Below the pieces are notes generated by a model that did no database searches, was not told the origin of the DNA, and saw only the letters and a list, made by a program, of their open reading frames with translations. Positions 26,566 to 34,584 of a DNA stretch of 41,660 nt are shown in pieces (positions within the stretch are counted from its first letter, which is position 1; each line of letters opens with the position of its first letter). Origin of the DNA: a bacterium (lineage in GTDB: Bacteria > SZUA-79 > Acidulodesulfobacterales > Acidulodesulfobacteraceae); the NCBI GenBank assembly GCA_021822625.1, contig JAKAQK010000004.1, forward strand, positions 1-41,660, read 5' to 3'. The position numbers and the translations under genes were made by a program.

Positions 26566-28155
26566 TTAATGTTTGTGCGTATGTCCCCTGTCTGACAAAG
26601 CAGCGGAGTTTTCGCTAACGCAGCCTTCTTCTTCTATTAAATTTACTGTTACGCTTACTTTAGCTAATATTTCTTTTCTGTATTTTTTCAGATATATTAT
26701 ATAAATTATTATAATGCATATAAAAAGTATTGATACTACGCTCGCCTGAAAAATAGGAAACAGCGGCGGAACAACAGATTCGTACAGTACAAACATAAAT
26801 ATTAATGTTGCCAGGCCCGGCATGACATAATGCTCGATAGGATGAATAATCTTTCTTAACAGACCGTGATGTTTTTCTTTCAATCTTTTATACAAAACCA
26901 TAATTGAAGTATTTAACAAAAAATGCGTTATTATTAAACCGTACAATGCAATAGTAGTTAAAAATGCAAATGTTTCCGTCAATCCTTCCTGTAATTTTGG
27001 ATTTGCCGCTGAGACGGAAAACATCTTGCTGAAACCGATGCCTTCTATATGAAGCATAATAAAACCGGTCGTAAGCGCCACAACCGATGCGGAAGCGCCT
27101 ATAAAGAGCAAAGACTTATAAGGCGTTTTAAATTTCTTATGAATATCGGAAAAAAAATCGGGCAGTATATGATCTCTTGCCATTGCAAAATAAACCCTGG
27201 CAGCATTAGACTGCATTGCCACAGAATCAGAAAATGCCGAATTTAAAGCAACCAATGAAAGCATAAGGCCGCCGGCAATACCTGTATAAAAAGTAGCTAC
27301 TAATATGCCCGGTATAGCGCTGTGAGCAAAACCCGCCATATGATTAACGCCCCATCCTACTACAAGAGAATATGAAACCTCAGTCAGGACACCGCCGGTT
27401 ATCAGCAATCCTATAACTAAAGCTTTAGTTATCGACCTGTGAGATTTTACTTCTTCCCCTAACGGTGCAGAGCCGCCGTATCCGATAAAACTGGTTATGG
27501 CAAAAATCATACCGAGACCTACCGAAGAAACAGGACCGCCGTTAGGGTCAAAATAGCTTTTATAATTTGGCCACGCAAACGGGTTAAATACATTAAGCGT
27601 ATTATCCGGAGCTTTAAAGATAATAATAAGCGACAGGACAAATAAAAAACTGACTTCAAACAGCGCCGCAGCTTTTATGTATTTCATCTGAATTTTTATG
27701 CCTAAGATAGCAAGCATAATCGGGATTATAATAAAAATTAAAATCAACGGCATCCATAGCCAACCCGCTATATTAATATTAAAAAAATATTTCAGCACAC
27801 CGGGCAAAACAACGCCGCCTATATAAGTAGGTATAGCCGCAGTGCTTGCCACCTGGTACATAATATATAAAAAACCGGTTAGAACCGCCGGAGACGGTCC
27901 GTATGCCGTTGCAACATAACCGTAGTAACCTCCGGCGCTTGCATGTCTTTTTGATAAATGGTAAAGGGTATTGACCTCAAGATACATAACCGCCATTGCC
28001 AGAAGGAAGGAAAGGGGCGTTAAAACATAAGCGTAAATAGCGGCGGCAGTCATAAAGGCAACTGTATCGCATGCAGGGGCCATAGCTGCTATTTCCTGAG
28101 CGATAGCTCCCAGAACACCGATATTTCCTTGCTCTAATCTTTCCATTTTTTCCAT
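26566..28155 (-). CDS. APC-superfamily amino acid permease
   Basis: This 529-residue integral membrane protein has about twelve to fourteen hydrophobic segments. The N-terminal GNIGVLGAIAQEIAAMAPA, HASAGGYYGYVATAYGP after the second helix, and FAITSFIGYGGSAPLGEEVK in the sixth to seventh helix region are features of the APC family (YfnA/AdcE-like transporters). They correspond to the unwound TM1, the TM2-3 loop and the TM6 substrate region. The substrate cannot be named. The short C-terminal tail ends in HTHKH. ATG 28155 is preceded by AAGGAGG at a rather long spacing of 12 nt, and that site sits in a hairpin loop. The gene follows polA by 24 nt, a probable operon without obvious functional link. 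Confidence 0.85.
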   Translation of the reverse strand: MEKMERLEQGNIGVLGAIAQEIAAMAPACDTVAFMTAAAIYAYVLTPLSFLLAMAVMYLEVNTLYHLSKRHASAGGYYGYVATAYGPSPAVLTGFLYIMYQVASTAAIPTYIGGVVLPGVLKYFFNINIAGWLWMPLILIFIIIPIMLAILGIKIQMKYIKAAALFEVSFLFVLSLIIIFKAPDNTLNVFNPFAWPNYKSYFDPNGGPVSSVGLGMIFAITSFIGYGGSAPLGEEVKSHRSITKALVIGLLITGGVLTEVSYSLVVGWGVNHMAGFAHSAIPGILVATFYTGIAGGLMLSLVALNSAFSDSVAMQSNAARVYFAMARDHILPDFFSDIHKKFKTPYKSLLFIGASASVVALTTGFIMLHIEGIGFSKMFSVSAANPKLQEGLTETFAFLTTIALYGLIITHFLLNTSIMVLYKRLKEKHHGLLRKIIHPIEHYVMPGLATLIFMFVLYESVVPPLFPIFQASVVSILFICIIIIYIIYLKKYRKEILAKVSVTVNLIEEEGCVSENSAALSDRGHTHKH

Positions 28156-28159
28156 AATT

Positions 28160-28179
28160 TTAATAAGCCTCCTTATTAA
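28160..28179 (-). promoter_or_regulatory. Hairpin presenting the permease ribosome-binding site
   Basis: An 8-bp perfect inverted repeat with a 4-nt loop spans the whole polA-permease gap. In the RNA it reads TTAATAAG-GAGG-CTTATTAA with the core GAGG exactly in the loop. The stem is A-U rich, so it could melt with temperature or be modulated. The symmetry is seen; a regulatory role is inferred. Confidence 0.5.
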
Positions 28180-31173
28180 TTAATGCGCTTCATCCCAGTT
28201 TTTGCCTTTGCCAATGTTGACTACTAAAGGAACATCGCCAAGCAAGTCCTTATTGGTCATTTTAGATTTAATTATATCCTCTAAAAATTCAACTTCATTT
28301 AATTCAGCTTCAAATATAAGTTCATCATGTATCTGAAGTATCATCTCGGTTTTAAGCTGTCTATTTTTAAGTTCGTTGTAAATACTAATCATCGCTATCT
28401 TTATAATATCGGCCGCCGTTCCCTGAATTGGGGCATTAATGGCAGCTCTGTCGGCAAAAGAAGATACATTTTTTGCAGAAGAATTTATATCTTTAATATA
28501 ACATCTTCTGCCGAACACTGTTTTTACATAGCCATTTTCTTTAGCTTCTTTTACTATATTTTCCATATAATATTTTACGGCGGAATGTTTTTCAAAGAAT
28601 GAATCTATATATATTTTTGCTTCTTTCTGGGTTATATTTAATTCTTTCGATAATCCGTAAGGGCTCATGCCGTAAATTATTCCGAAATTTATTACCTTTG
28701 CTTTTCGCCGCATATCTGCGTCGATATCTTCCGGTTTAGCGCCGAAAACTTCTAAAGCCGTCTTCATATGTATATCTTCATTATTTTTAAAACTTTCGAT
28801 TAGCGATGGGTCTTTTGAGATAGACGCCATAACGCGCAAATCTATTTGCGAATAATCAGCGCTAATTAATAATTTGCCGTCAGGCGCAATAAAAGCCTGC
28901 CTTATTTTTTTTCCTTCAATGCCTGTAACAGGAATATTCTGAAGATTGGGGTCTTTACTCGCAAGCCTTCCGGTAGAGGTTTTTATCTGGCTGAAAGATG
29001 TATGTATTCTGCTGTTTCTGTCTAATTTTTTTAAAAGAACATCCGTAAAAGACGTCTTAAGTTTTATTTTATTTCTATACGAAATTATACTGTCTAAAAA
29101 TAATAAATAATCTTTATATATAGATGCAGACTCATTTCCGTCTTTTAAATAAGCATCCGACAATAATTCTAAGTCATTCTTTAATTTTAAAAGAACTTCT
29201 ATATCCGTACTATTTTTTTTTATTCTTTGAAACTTTAGTTCGTCGAACATAACCTCGCTCAGCTGTTTGGGGGAATTTATATTAAATTCTCTTCCTGCAA
29301 TTTTATATATTGCTGCTGCCATTTTTTGGGCTTCACGATCTAACTCGGCAGATAAAACAAATAATTTATCTTTATCAACCATAAATCCGGTTTCTTCCAT
29401 ATTGGCAAGAATAGATGCAAGCGGCATATCTACGTCAAAAAAAATCTTCTTAAGCTCATTGACTTTTTCGAGCTCTCTAAGTTGAAGACGAAAAATAAAA
29501 TATGATAAAAAAGCTTTATTCTCTTTGGCATCTGCAGTAATTTCGCTTAAGTTGTCCAATTTTTCTGAAAATTCATTAATTAAATCTTCAAACGTATGAT
29601 TATGAATTATAGGATTTAATAAATATGACGCTATTGCTATATCAAAAAACCCGTTATTAAGGCTAACATCATAATATTTTAAATATCTGCGGATAGAATT
29701 TATATCAAACCCTATTTTTTTTACGGTTTTATCGGTTAATTCCGCAATTATTTCTTTATTCTTTAAAAAATCTTCTAAATTAACCTTAAAATACCCGTTT
29801 TTATTTGAAAATAAATATATGTTCTCTTCCGTTTTATCTGCATAGTCTAATAAATTATCGCCATTATCTGCGTTGTTACCATAACCTGACCTTTTTAATT
29901 TTAACGGCTTTACGCCGCTTTCACAGCCGGCATTGCTGCCGCTTCTGCTTATAACATCTATGCAGTCAATATAAATTGCGAGCTCATCCCCGCATATTTT
30001 CGATAATTCTTTAATGTCGCAAGAAGCTTCCGCATAGCCGCGACTATGGCTATTATCGGGGCTTTCTATATGGTCTGATTTAAGATTATTCCCTAAGTTG
30101 AGCTGTTTTATCAGAGAGTAAAATTCAAATTCTTTAAATATTTTATAAAGACCGTCATCATTCGGCTGCTCTAATGCAACATCTTCTAAATTTTCAATTC
30201 TTCTATTATTGTCGTAGATAAAAGATATGTTATAACCTATATTCCTGTTATTACAACCGGCATTTCCGCCTGAATTTAAATTTTCCGAATTTTCTGTATA
30301 TTTTTGGACGTTCAAATCTTTGTCGATATTGGCACTATTAATATTATTATTAATATCGATATTGCAATTTTCGGCAGTATTTAAAGATAATCGAGGAACA
30401 AAATATGACTGTTCAAACGGCAATTCTTTATAAAAAGAAGCTAATTTTAAAGAATTATAAGCGTCTTCTTTATGAGCCGCAAGCAATTCTTTAATTTTTG
30501 ACTGCTTCATAAGGTCTAAACTGCCGTATATTCCATCCAAGCTGCCGTAAGTTCTTATTAAATTTAAGGCCGTTTTTTCGCCTATCCCTTTAATACCGGG
30601 TATGTTATCAGACGCATCGCCCATTAACGCAAGGATATATTTAAATGCGTTTGGTTTGATACCATAAACATTTTCGAATAATTCATCGGTTATAAGAACG
30701 TCTTTCTGTGCATCATATATACAAACATTAGGCGATAACAGCTGCTTGAGATCTTTATCGCTAGTTATTATACAAGCTGTTTTGCTTAATTTTGAAAACT
30801 TCTCAATTATAAAAGCAATTAAATCGTCAGCCTCGTATCCATCTAATTTAAATGTTTTAAAACCGAGGAAACTTGATATTAAGGTAATATAGTCAACCTG
30901 TTTTACTAAATCTTCAGGCATTTCTATTCTATTAGCTTTATAGTCTTTATACAGTTCTTTTCTTAAGCTTTTTCTAGAATCAAATATACATGCGCCGTAT
31001 TTTATATTAAATTTTGTTTTAAGTTTAATGAGCATACGGGCATAACCAAGAATAGCGCCGGTAGGAAATCCTTTAGAATTGACAAGGGGAGGCAGAGCGT
31101 AAAAAGCTCTGTAAAAATATGAACTGGAATCTATAAGAAAAATATCGCTTTTTATATTGAGCGGTTTTAACAT
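28180..31173 (-). CDS. polA: DNA polymerase I, probably without proofreading
   Basis: This repair and primer-removal polymerase has 997 aa. The 5'-nuclease domain is intact at 1-260 (LIDSSSYFYRAFYALPP; YEADD; TSDKDLKQLL; GDASDNIPGIKGIGEKTA). The polymerase domain has DYSQIDLRVMA, RRKAKVINFGIIYGMSPYG and QIHDELIFE. The middle 3'-5' exonuclease region is recognisable (FFDIAIASYLLNP), but the expected DxE of Exo I reads DCID and the Exo III YxxxD aspartate is missing. Proofreading is therefore probably lost, as in several bacterial PolA enzymes. Asn/Gly-rich low-complexity inserts occupy about 270-330 and 410-450. I prefer ATG 31173 over the TTG at 31179. No clear ribosome site is visible. Confidence 0.95.
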   Translation of the reverse strand: MLKPLNIKSDIFLIDSSSYFYRAFYALPPLVNSKGFPTGAILGYARMLIKLKTKFNIKYGACIFDSRKSLRKELYKDYKANRIEMPEDLVKQVDYITLISSFLGFKTFKLDGYEADDLIAFIIEKFSKLSKTACIITSDKDLKQLLSPNVCIYDAQKDVLITDELFENVYGIKPNAFKYILALMGDASDNIPGIKGIGEKTALNLIRTYGSLDGIYGSLDLMKQSKIKELLAAHKEDAYNSLKLASFYKELPFEQSYFVPRLSLNTAENCNIDINNNINSANIDKDLNVQKYTENSENLNSGGNAGCNNRNIGYNISFIYDNNRRIENLEDVALEQPNDDGLYKIFKEFEFYSLIKQLNLGNNLKSDHIESPDNSHSRGYAEASCDIKELSKICGDELAIYIDCIDVISRSGSNAGCESGVKPLKLKRSGYGNNADNGDNLLDYADKTEENIYLFSNKNGYFKVNLEDFLKNKEIIAELTDKTVKKIGFDINSIRRYLKYYDVSLNNGFFDIAIASYLLNPIIHNHTFEDLINEFSEKLDNLSEITADAKENKAFLSYFIFRLQLRELEKVNELKKIFFDVDMPLASILANMEETGFMVDKDKLFVLSAELDREAQKMAAAIYKIAGREFNINSPKQLSEVMFDELKFQRIKKNSTDIEVLLKLKNDLELLSDAYLKDGNESASIYKDYLLFLDSIISYRNKIKLKTSFTDVLLKKLDRNSRIHTSFSQIKTSTGRLASKDPNLQNIPVTGIEGKKIRQAFIAPDGKLLISADYSQIDLRVMASISKDPSLIESFKNNEDIHMKTALEVFGAKPEDIDADMRRKAKVINFGIIYGMSPYGLSKELNITQKEAKIYIDSFFEKHSAVKYYMENIVKEAKENGYVKTVFGRRCYIKDINSSAKNVSSFADRAAINAPIQGTAADIIKIAMISIYNELKNRQLKTEMILQIHDELIFEAELNEVEFLEDIIKSKMTNKDLLGDVPLVVNIGKGKNWDEAH

Positions 31174-31247
31174 TAGCAATAGCGCAATAATTTTTAAAAA
31201 TACTTTAAGGTATCAAATAGGTTCGGTTCATTATGCGTTGTATATAC

Positions 31248-31697
31248 CTAATCTACTAACGCAGCAGTTGCATCGGTATCACCGCGGCGCGCACTGTCGA
31301 CCACCTTTGTGAATGCTAATCTGTCGCCGAGCCTTTCTCCTATTGGGTTAGTTATGATATAATATATTTCGATACCATATATAAAAAGTCCAGCCGTGAA
31401 CATTAAGAACAGACCAAATAGCGGTATAAACGCAAATGCAAGAGCGATAACCAGAAACATATTTCTTATCATTGAATCTTTAAACTCAATTTTTTTTTCG
31501 CCCGGCATTGTTATAACCTTTAGCCCTATCAATTTTTTGCCAAGACTCTGCCCGTCAAAAAAACCGTCTCCTATCAGCAAATATAAAAGACCTGCCATGA
31601 AACCATATGGATAAAATACCTTACTGAAAAAACCTACTATTAGTAAGTCAATTGCTTTTGCAATGAATCTGTTAAGTTTATTGGCAGACCGTTCCAT
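31248..31697 (-). CDS. RDD-family membrane protein
   Basis: The 149-residue protein begins NKLNRFIAKAIDLLIVGF, where the RDD motif appears as an R-x-x-A-x-x-x-D pattern. It continues with a Gly-rich hydrophobic segment and DGQSLGKKLIGLKVI, the family loop. A second pair of hydrophobic segments follows at about 75-115, and GERLGDRLAFTKVV is the family end. RDD proteins are small inner-membrane proteins; a few are linked to ion or compatible-solute exchange, but most are uncharacterised. It lies between the heme operon and polA, with 74 nt to polA. Its upstream region contains a 46-bp tandem duplication. Confidence 0.82.
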   Translation of the reverse strand: MERSANKLNRFIAKAIDLLIVGFFSKVFYPYGFMAGLLYLLIGDGFFDGQSLGKKLIGLKVITMPGEKKIEFKDSMIRNMFLVIALAFAFIPLFGLFLMFTAGLFIYGIEIYYIITNPIGERLGDRLAFTKVVDSARRGDTDATAALVD

Positions 31698-32004
31698 AAT
31701 TAAATAGGTATTGAAGTTTAAATGGTATAACTAAATATAAAAATATAAAACATCTAAAACGTTTCAATATAGCGTTATATATTTAGTTATATTTATCTTT
31801 TAAAACGTTTCAATATAAACTTATATATTTAGTTGTATTTATCTTTTTATTATTTTCTTATTATTATCTTATTAGCATTATTACTTCTTATAGTCTGATA
31901 ATTGAACAGATAATTATAAATCAAATAATGCTTAGCCGATTGATTTAGCGAACTGCCTCGCCATTTCGAACGGGGACTTACCGGCAATGTTAGTTAAATT
32001 TAAA
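31698..32004. other. Spacer between ahbD and the RDD gene
   Basis: This 307-nt region contains a 46-bp tandem duplication (31756-31847) and, at its right end, a short open frame that begins inside ahbD and ends at 31932 (both listed separately). About 31848-31931 is A+T-rich without visible structure. No promoter with good -35/-10 spacing was found for the RDD gene. Confidence 0.6.
31756..31847. repeat. 46-bp tandem duplication upstream of the RDD gene
   Basis: Two directly adjacent 46-bp copies (31756-31801 and 31802-31847) differ at 4 positions. Each starts with AAAACGTTTCAATATA, whose AAACGTTT is self-complementary, and ends in a T-rich tract. The second copy ends about 150 nt before... 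in the direction of ahbD, while the first lies 59 nt upstream of the RDD ATG, so both could be part of its 5' control region. Confidence 0.85.
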
Positions 32005-32018
32005 TCAGCGCTCTGCAA
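31932..32018 (-). CDS. Possible 28-residue small protein overlapping the end of ahbD
   Basis: A TTG at 32018, inside the last codons of ahbD in another frame, opens 28 codons ending at TAA 31934-31932. The product ends AGKSPFEMARQFAKSIG and looks amphipathic. The stretch 31935-31995 is clearly richer in G+C than the surrounding spacer and uses ordinary codons, which is why I list it. A TAA directly precedes the TTG, so the frame cannot extend further upstream. It could be a translationally coupled small protein, or a fragment of an older C-terminal extension of AhbD separated by a frameshift. I do not recognise the sequence. Confidence 0.35.
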   Translation of the reverse strand: MQSADLNLTNIAGKSPFEMARQFAKSIG

Positions 32019-33162
32019 TTAATGAAGGTTCATAGATACAGTACGGCTCTTCGGCTAAATAATCCCCTGTTTCATAATAGGCTCTTGCCCTGCACCCTTC
32101 GCAGACTTTTTTATATTCGCATATGCCGCATTTCCCTTTTAATAAACTTAAATCACGTAAATTCGCAAATACTTCTGAAGATTCCCAAATTTTTTCAGCC
32201 GGTTCCTCGAGGACATTACCTGCCAATGCCGGAAGATATCCGCATGGCTGCACATCGCCTTTTCTTGAAATAAACATAACTGAACTTCCTGCCAGACAGC
32301 CTCTGGTTACCGCTGCCATACCGTGCGTTTTTGGGGTGATAGTTATTCCTTCGTCTTTAGCTTTTTTATGCATTATTCTAAAATAATGCGGCGCGCATGT
32401 CGCTTTTAACTCGAGTACATCTTTAAGTTCCATTGTTTTATCGTAAAACCACGACAATATGTCTTCATATTTCTGTTTATCTAACATCTGCGTATTCGCT
32501 ATCTGCACACCGCATCCAACGGGCACAAGCATAAAAATATGCAGAGCTTTCAAATTATTCTTTAAAACAAATTCAAGTATATCTTTGATTTCATTTTCAT
32601 TATGTTTAGCGATTGTCGTATTCACCTGAACTTCAAGCCCTTCATTCTGTAAGTTTTTAATTCCGTTAAAAGCCGCATCGAACGACCCTGGTATCATTCT
32701 GAATGAATCGTGCGTTTTAGCGTTGGAACCGTCCAAACTTATAGCAACCCTCTTTACTCCGCATTCTTTAATTTTTTTTGCGGTTTCTTTATCAATCATA
32801 GTTCCATTGGTAGCAAGCGCAACCCTTAATCCTTTACTCGTAGCGTAAGAGGCAATTTCGAAAATATCATCCCTGTATAAAGGTTCTCCGCCGGTTAATA
32901 TCAAAATAGGGCTGGAAAAACTGCACAAGTTATCTATTACGGAAAAACATTGCGCCGTCGTCAGTTCATTTTCCTGTTTTTCTTCTTGAGCTTCTGCCCG
33001 ACAATGGATGCATTTAAGATTACATCTTGCCGTAAGCTCCCAAAAGACAAGCCTCAATTCATTTTTTTTGCCAATCGGCATAGCGCCCATAGATTCATGA
33101 TGGCCGTGAGCTCCGTGAGCCATAAGCGCAGCATCGGCAGGCATCTTTTTATCGTTAATCAT
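32005..33162 (-). CDS. ahbD: Radical SAM heme synthase AhbD
   Basis: AhbD oxidatively decarboxylates two propionates of Fe-coproporphyrin III to the vinyl groups of heme, the last step of the siroheme-dependent pathway. The 385-residue protein has the radical SAM cluster Cys47/51/54 in TARCNLKCIHCRAEA, GGEP near 100 and ISLDGSNAKTHD. A C-terminal second-cluster region contains CGICEYKKVCEGCRARAYY followed by ETGDYLAEEPYC, very typical of AhbD. The N-terminus is extended and His-rich (AHGAHGHHESMG, about 15-26), which is unusual. AGGATT precedes the ATG at 33162 by 10 nt. It follows ahbC across a 151-nt repeat-filled spacer. Confidence 0.92.
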   Translation of the reverse strand: MINDKKMPADAALMAHGAHGHHESMGAMPIGKKNELRLVFWELTARCNLKCIHCRAEAQEEKQENELTTAQCFSVIDNLCSFSSPILILTGGEPLYRDDIFEIASYATSKGLRVALATNGTMIDKETAKKIKECGVKRVAISLDGSNAKTHDSFRMIPGSFDAAFNGIKNLQNEGLEVQVNTTIAKHNENEIKDILEFVLKNNLKALHIFMLVPVGCGVQIANTQMLDKQKYEDILSWFYDKTMELKDVLELKATCAPHYFRIMHKKAKDEGITITPKTHGMAAVTRGCLAGSSVMFISRKGDVQPCGYLPALAGNVLEEPAEKIWESSEVFANLRDLSLLKGKCGICEYKKVCEGCRARAYYETGDYLAEEPYCIYEPSLIAER

Positions 33163-33180
33163 ACGTTATAATCCTATTTT

Positions 33181-33290
33181 ATTTATCTTTATTTATATTT
33201 ACTTATATTTACTTATATTTACTTATCTTTATTTATATTTATTTATGTTTACTTATATTTATTTATATTTACTTATATTTATTTATATTT
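33181..33290. repeat. Eleven-copy 10-bp tandem repeat between ahbC and ahbD
   Basis: The unit A(C/T)TTAT(A/C/G)TTT is repeated eleven times without any phase slip. Variation is confined to positions 2 and 7: position 2 is C or T, and position 7 is mostly A with two C and one G. It fills most of the 151-nt spacer and lies 19 nt upstream of the ahbD start. The unit length is close to one helical turn, so the A/T tracts are nearly in phase. Confidence 0.97.
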
Positions 33291-33313
33291 AATATTTATA
33301 ATTCTATTTTCGT

Positions 33314-34498
33314 TTACAGACCTATTTCTTCGTCAGTTAAATAGCATGCAGGGTCAGGCGACCATAAATCTCCCGAAGAAGCTTCCGATCTCACCCTAAA
33401 ATTACCGTTACATATATCAAGCCATTTGCATTTAGCGCATCTTCCTTTAACGTATTCCTGCTTATGTTTTAACTGCTTCATTAAGGGATTTGAAGTATCC
33501 GTCCAAATTTCACTGAATTTTCTTTCTTTCACGTTTCCAAATGAATAATGTCTCCAGAACTGGTCGGCATACACTTCCCCATCCCAGCTTACAGAACCTA
33601 TACCTACTCCGGAGCTGTTTCCCCCATTCATTTTAAGAAGCTGCATAACATTTTCGGCAGATTCCGTCTGCCCTTCTTTTAATAATTTCATATAAATATA
33701 AGGTCCGTCGGCATGGTTGTCAACCGTCAAAACCTCTTTCGTATTATCTTTGGAATATATTTCTTTCGTAAGTTCAAGAATCATATCCACAGTCTGCCTT
33801 GCTTCCTCGTGAGTAAGGTCTTCTTCCATGAGTTTTGTTCCTCTTCCTGCATAAACAAGATGATAAAAACAAACCCTCGGTATATTTTCTTCTTCTAAAA
33901 GTTTAAAGATTCCGGGTATTTCCTGAGCGTTTCTTTTGTTTATCGTAAATCTTAAGCCAACCTTAATTCCTGCTTCTTTAGCATAGTTTATTCCGTTTAT
34001 CGCCTCTGTAAAAGCCCCTTTTTTACCTCTAAATCTATCATGAACCGCTGAAAGCCCATCAAGACTGATTCCGACATAAGATAGTCCGACTTTTTTGAGT
34101 TCCTGCGCAAGTTCTCTTGTAATTAATGTTCCGTTCGTCGATATTACCGCTCTCATACCTTTTGATTTTGCATAAAATGCAAGGTCCAGAAAGTGGGGAT
34201 GCATTAAGGGTTCGCCGCCTGAAAAAAGCATAACCGGAGAACCGAAAGAAGATACATCGTCTATAAACGCCTTTCCTTCTTCTAATGTTAATTCGTTATT
34301 ATATTGAAGATTTTTAGATTGAGAATAGCAATGCACGCAGTTCAAATTACAAGTTTTAGTCATATTCCATACTATAACAGGTTTTTTATCTTCTGAAAAT
34401 TGCAGAAGATGGGACGGCAATTTTTGTGACATTCTTCCATACCGCAGTGCGTCCGAAGCATGCACCCCTCCGCAATAAAGTTTTGAAATTCCTATCAT
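33314..34498 (-). CDS. ahbC: Radical SAM 12,18-didecarboxysiroheme deacetylase AhbC
   Basis: AhbC removes the two acetate side chains of 12,18-didecarboxysiroheme to give Fe-coproporphyrin III. The protein (394 aa) opens with ALRYGRMSQKLPSHLLQF and has KKPVIVWNMTKTCNLNCVHC with Cys50/54/57 for the SAM cluster. GGEPL (about 95) and STNGTLI follow, and a C-terminal CAKCKWLDICNGNFRVR region gives the auxiliary cluster. The RYGR start and NGNFR end separate it from AhbD and from NirJ, although NirJ remains the closest alternative. The presence of AhbD downstream favours AhbC. GAGGTT lies 10 nt before the ATG at 34498. Confidence 0.9.
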   Translation of the reverse strand: MIGISKLYCGGVHASDALRYGRMSQKLPSHLLQFSEDKKPVIVWNMTKTCNLNCVHCYSQSKNLQYNNELTLEEGKAFIDDVSSFGSPVMLFSGGEPLMHPHFLDLAFYAKSKGMRAVISTNGTLITRELAQELKKVGLSYVGISLDGLSAVHDRFRGKKGAFTEAINGINYAKEAGIKVGLRFTINKRNAQEIPGIFKLLEEENIPRVCFYHLVYAGRGTKLMEEDLTHEEARQTVDMILELTKEIYSKDNTKEVLTVDNHADGPYIYMKLLKEGQTESAENVMQLLKMNGGNSSGVGIGSVSWDGEVYADQFWRHYSFGNVKERKFSEIWTDTSNPLMKQLKHKQEYVKGRCAKCKWLDICNGNFRVRSEASSGDLWSPDPACYLTDEEIGL

Positions 34499-34584
34499 TT
34501 TTATTTAACCTCGCTTATTTAATTTAAATTTTATTATTTATTTTAGTTTTCTAAAAATTATATTTATATAATGTTGCAATGCCG

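Noticed and set aside
31174-31179. TTG start of polA two codons before the ATG.
   Set aside because: The ATG at 31173 is closer to the normal PolA start and the TTG has no ribosome site of its own.
33181-33290. CRISPR-like array suggested by regular repetition.
   Set aside because: Units of 10 bp follow each other without spacers, so this is a simple tandem repeat.
33314-34498. NirJ (heme d1 synthesis) as the identity of the first radical SAM protein.
   Set aside because: No other nir genes are present and an AhbD-type heme synthase follows directly; AhbC is the simpler reading, though sequence alone does not fully exclude NirJ.
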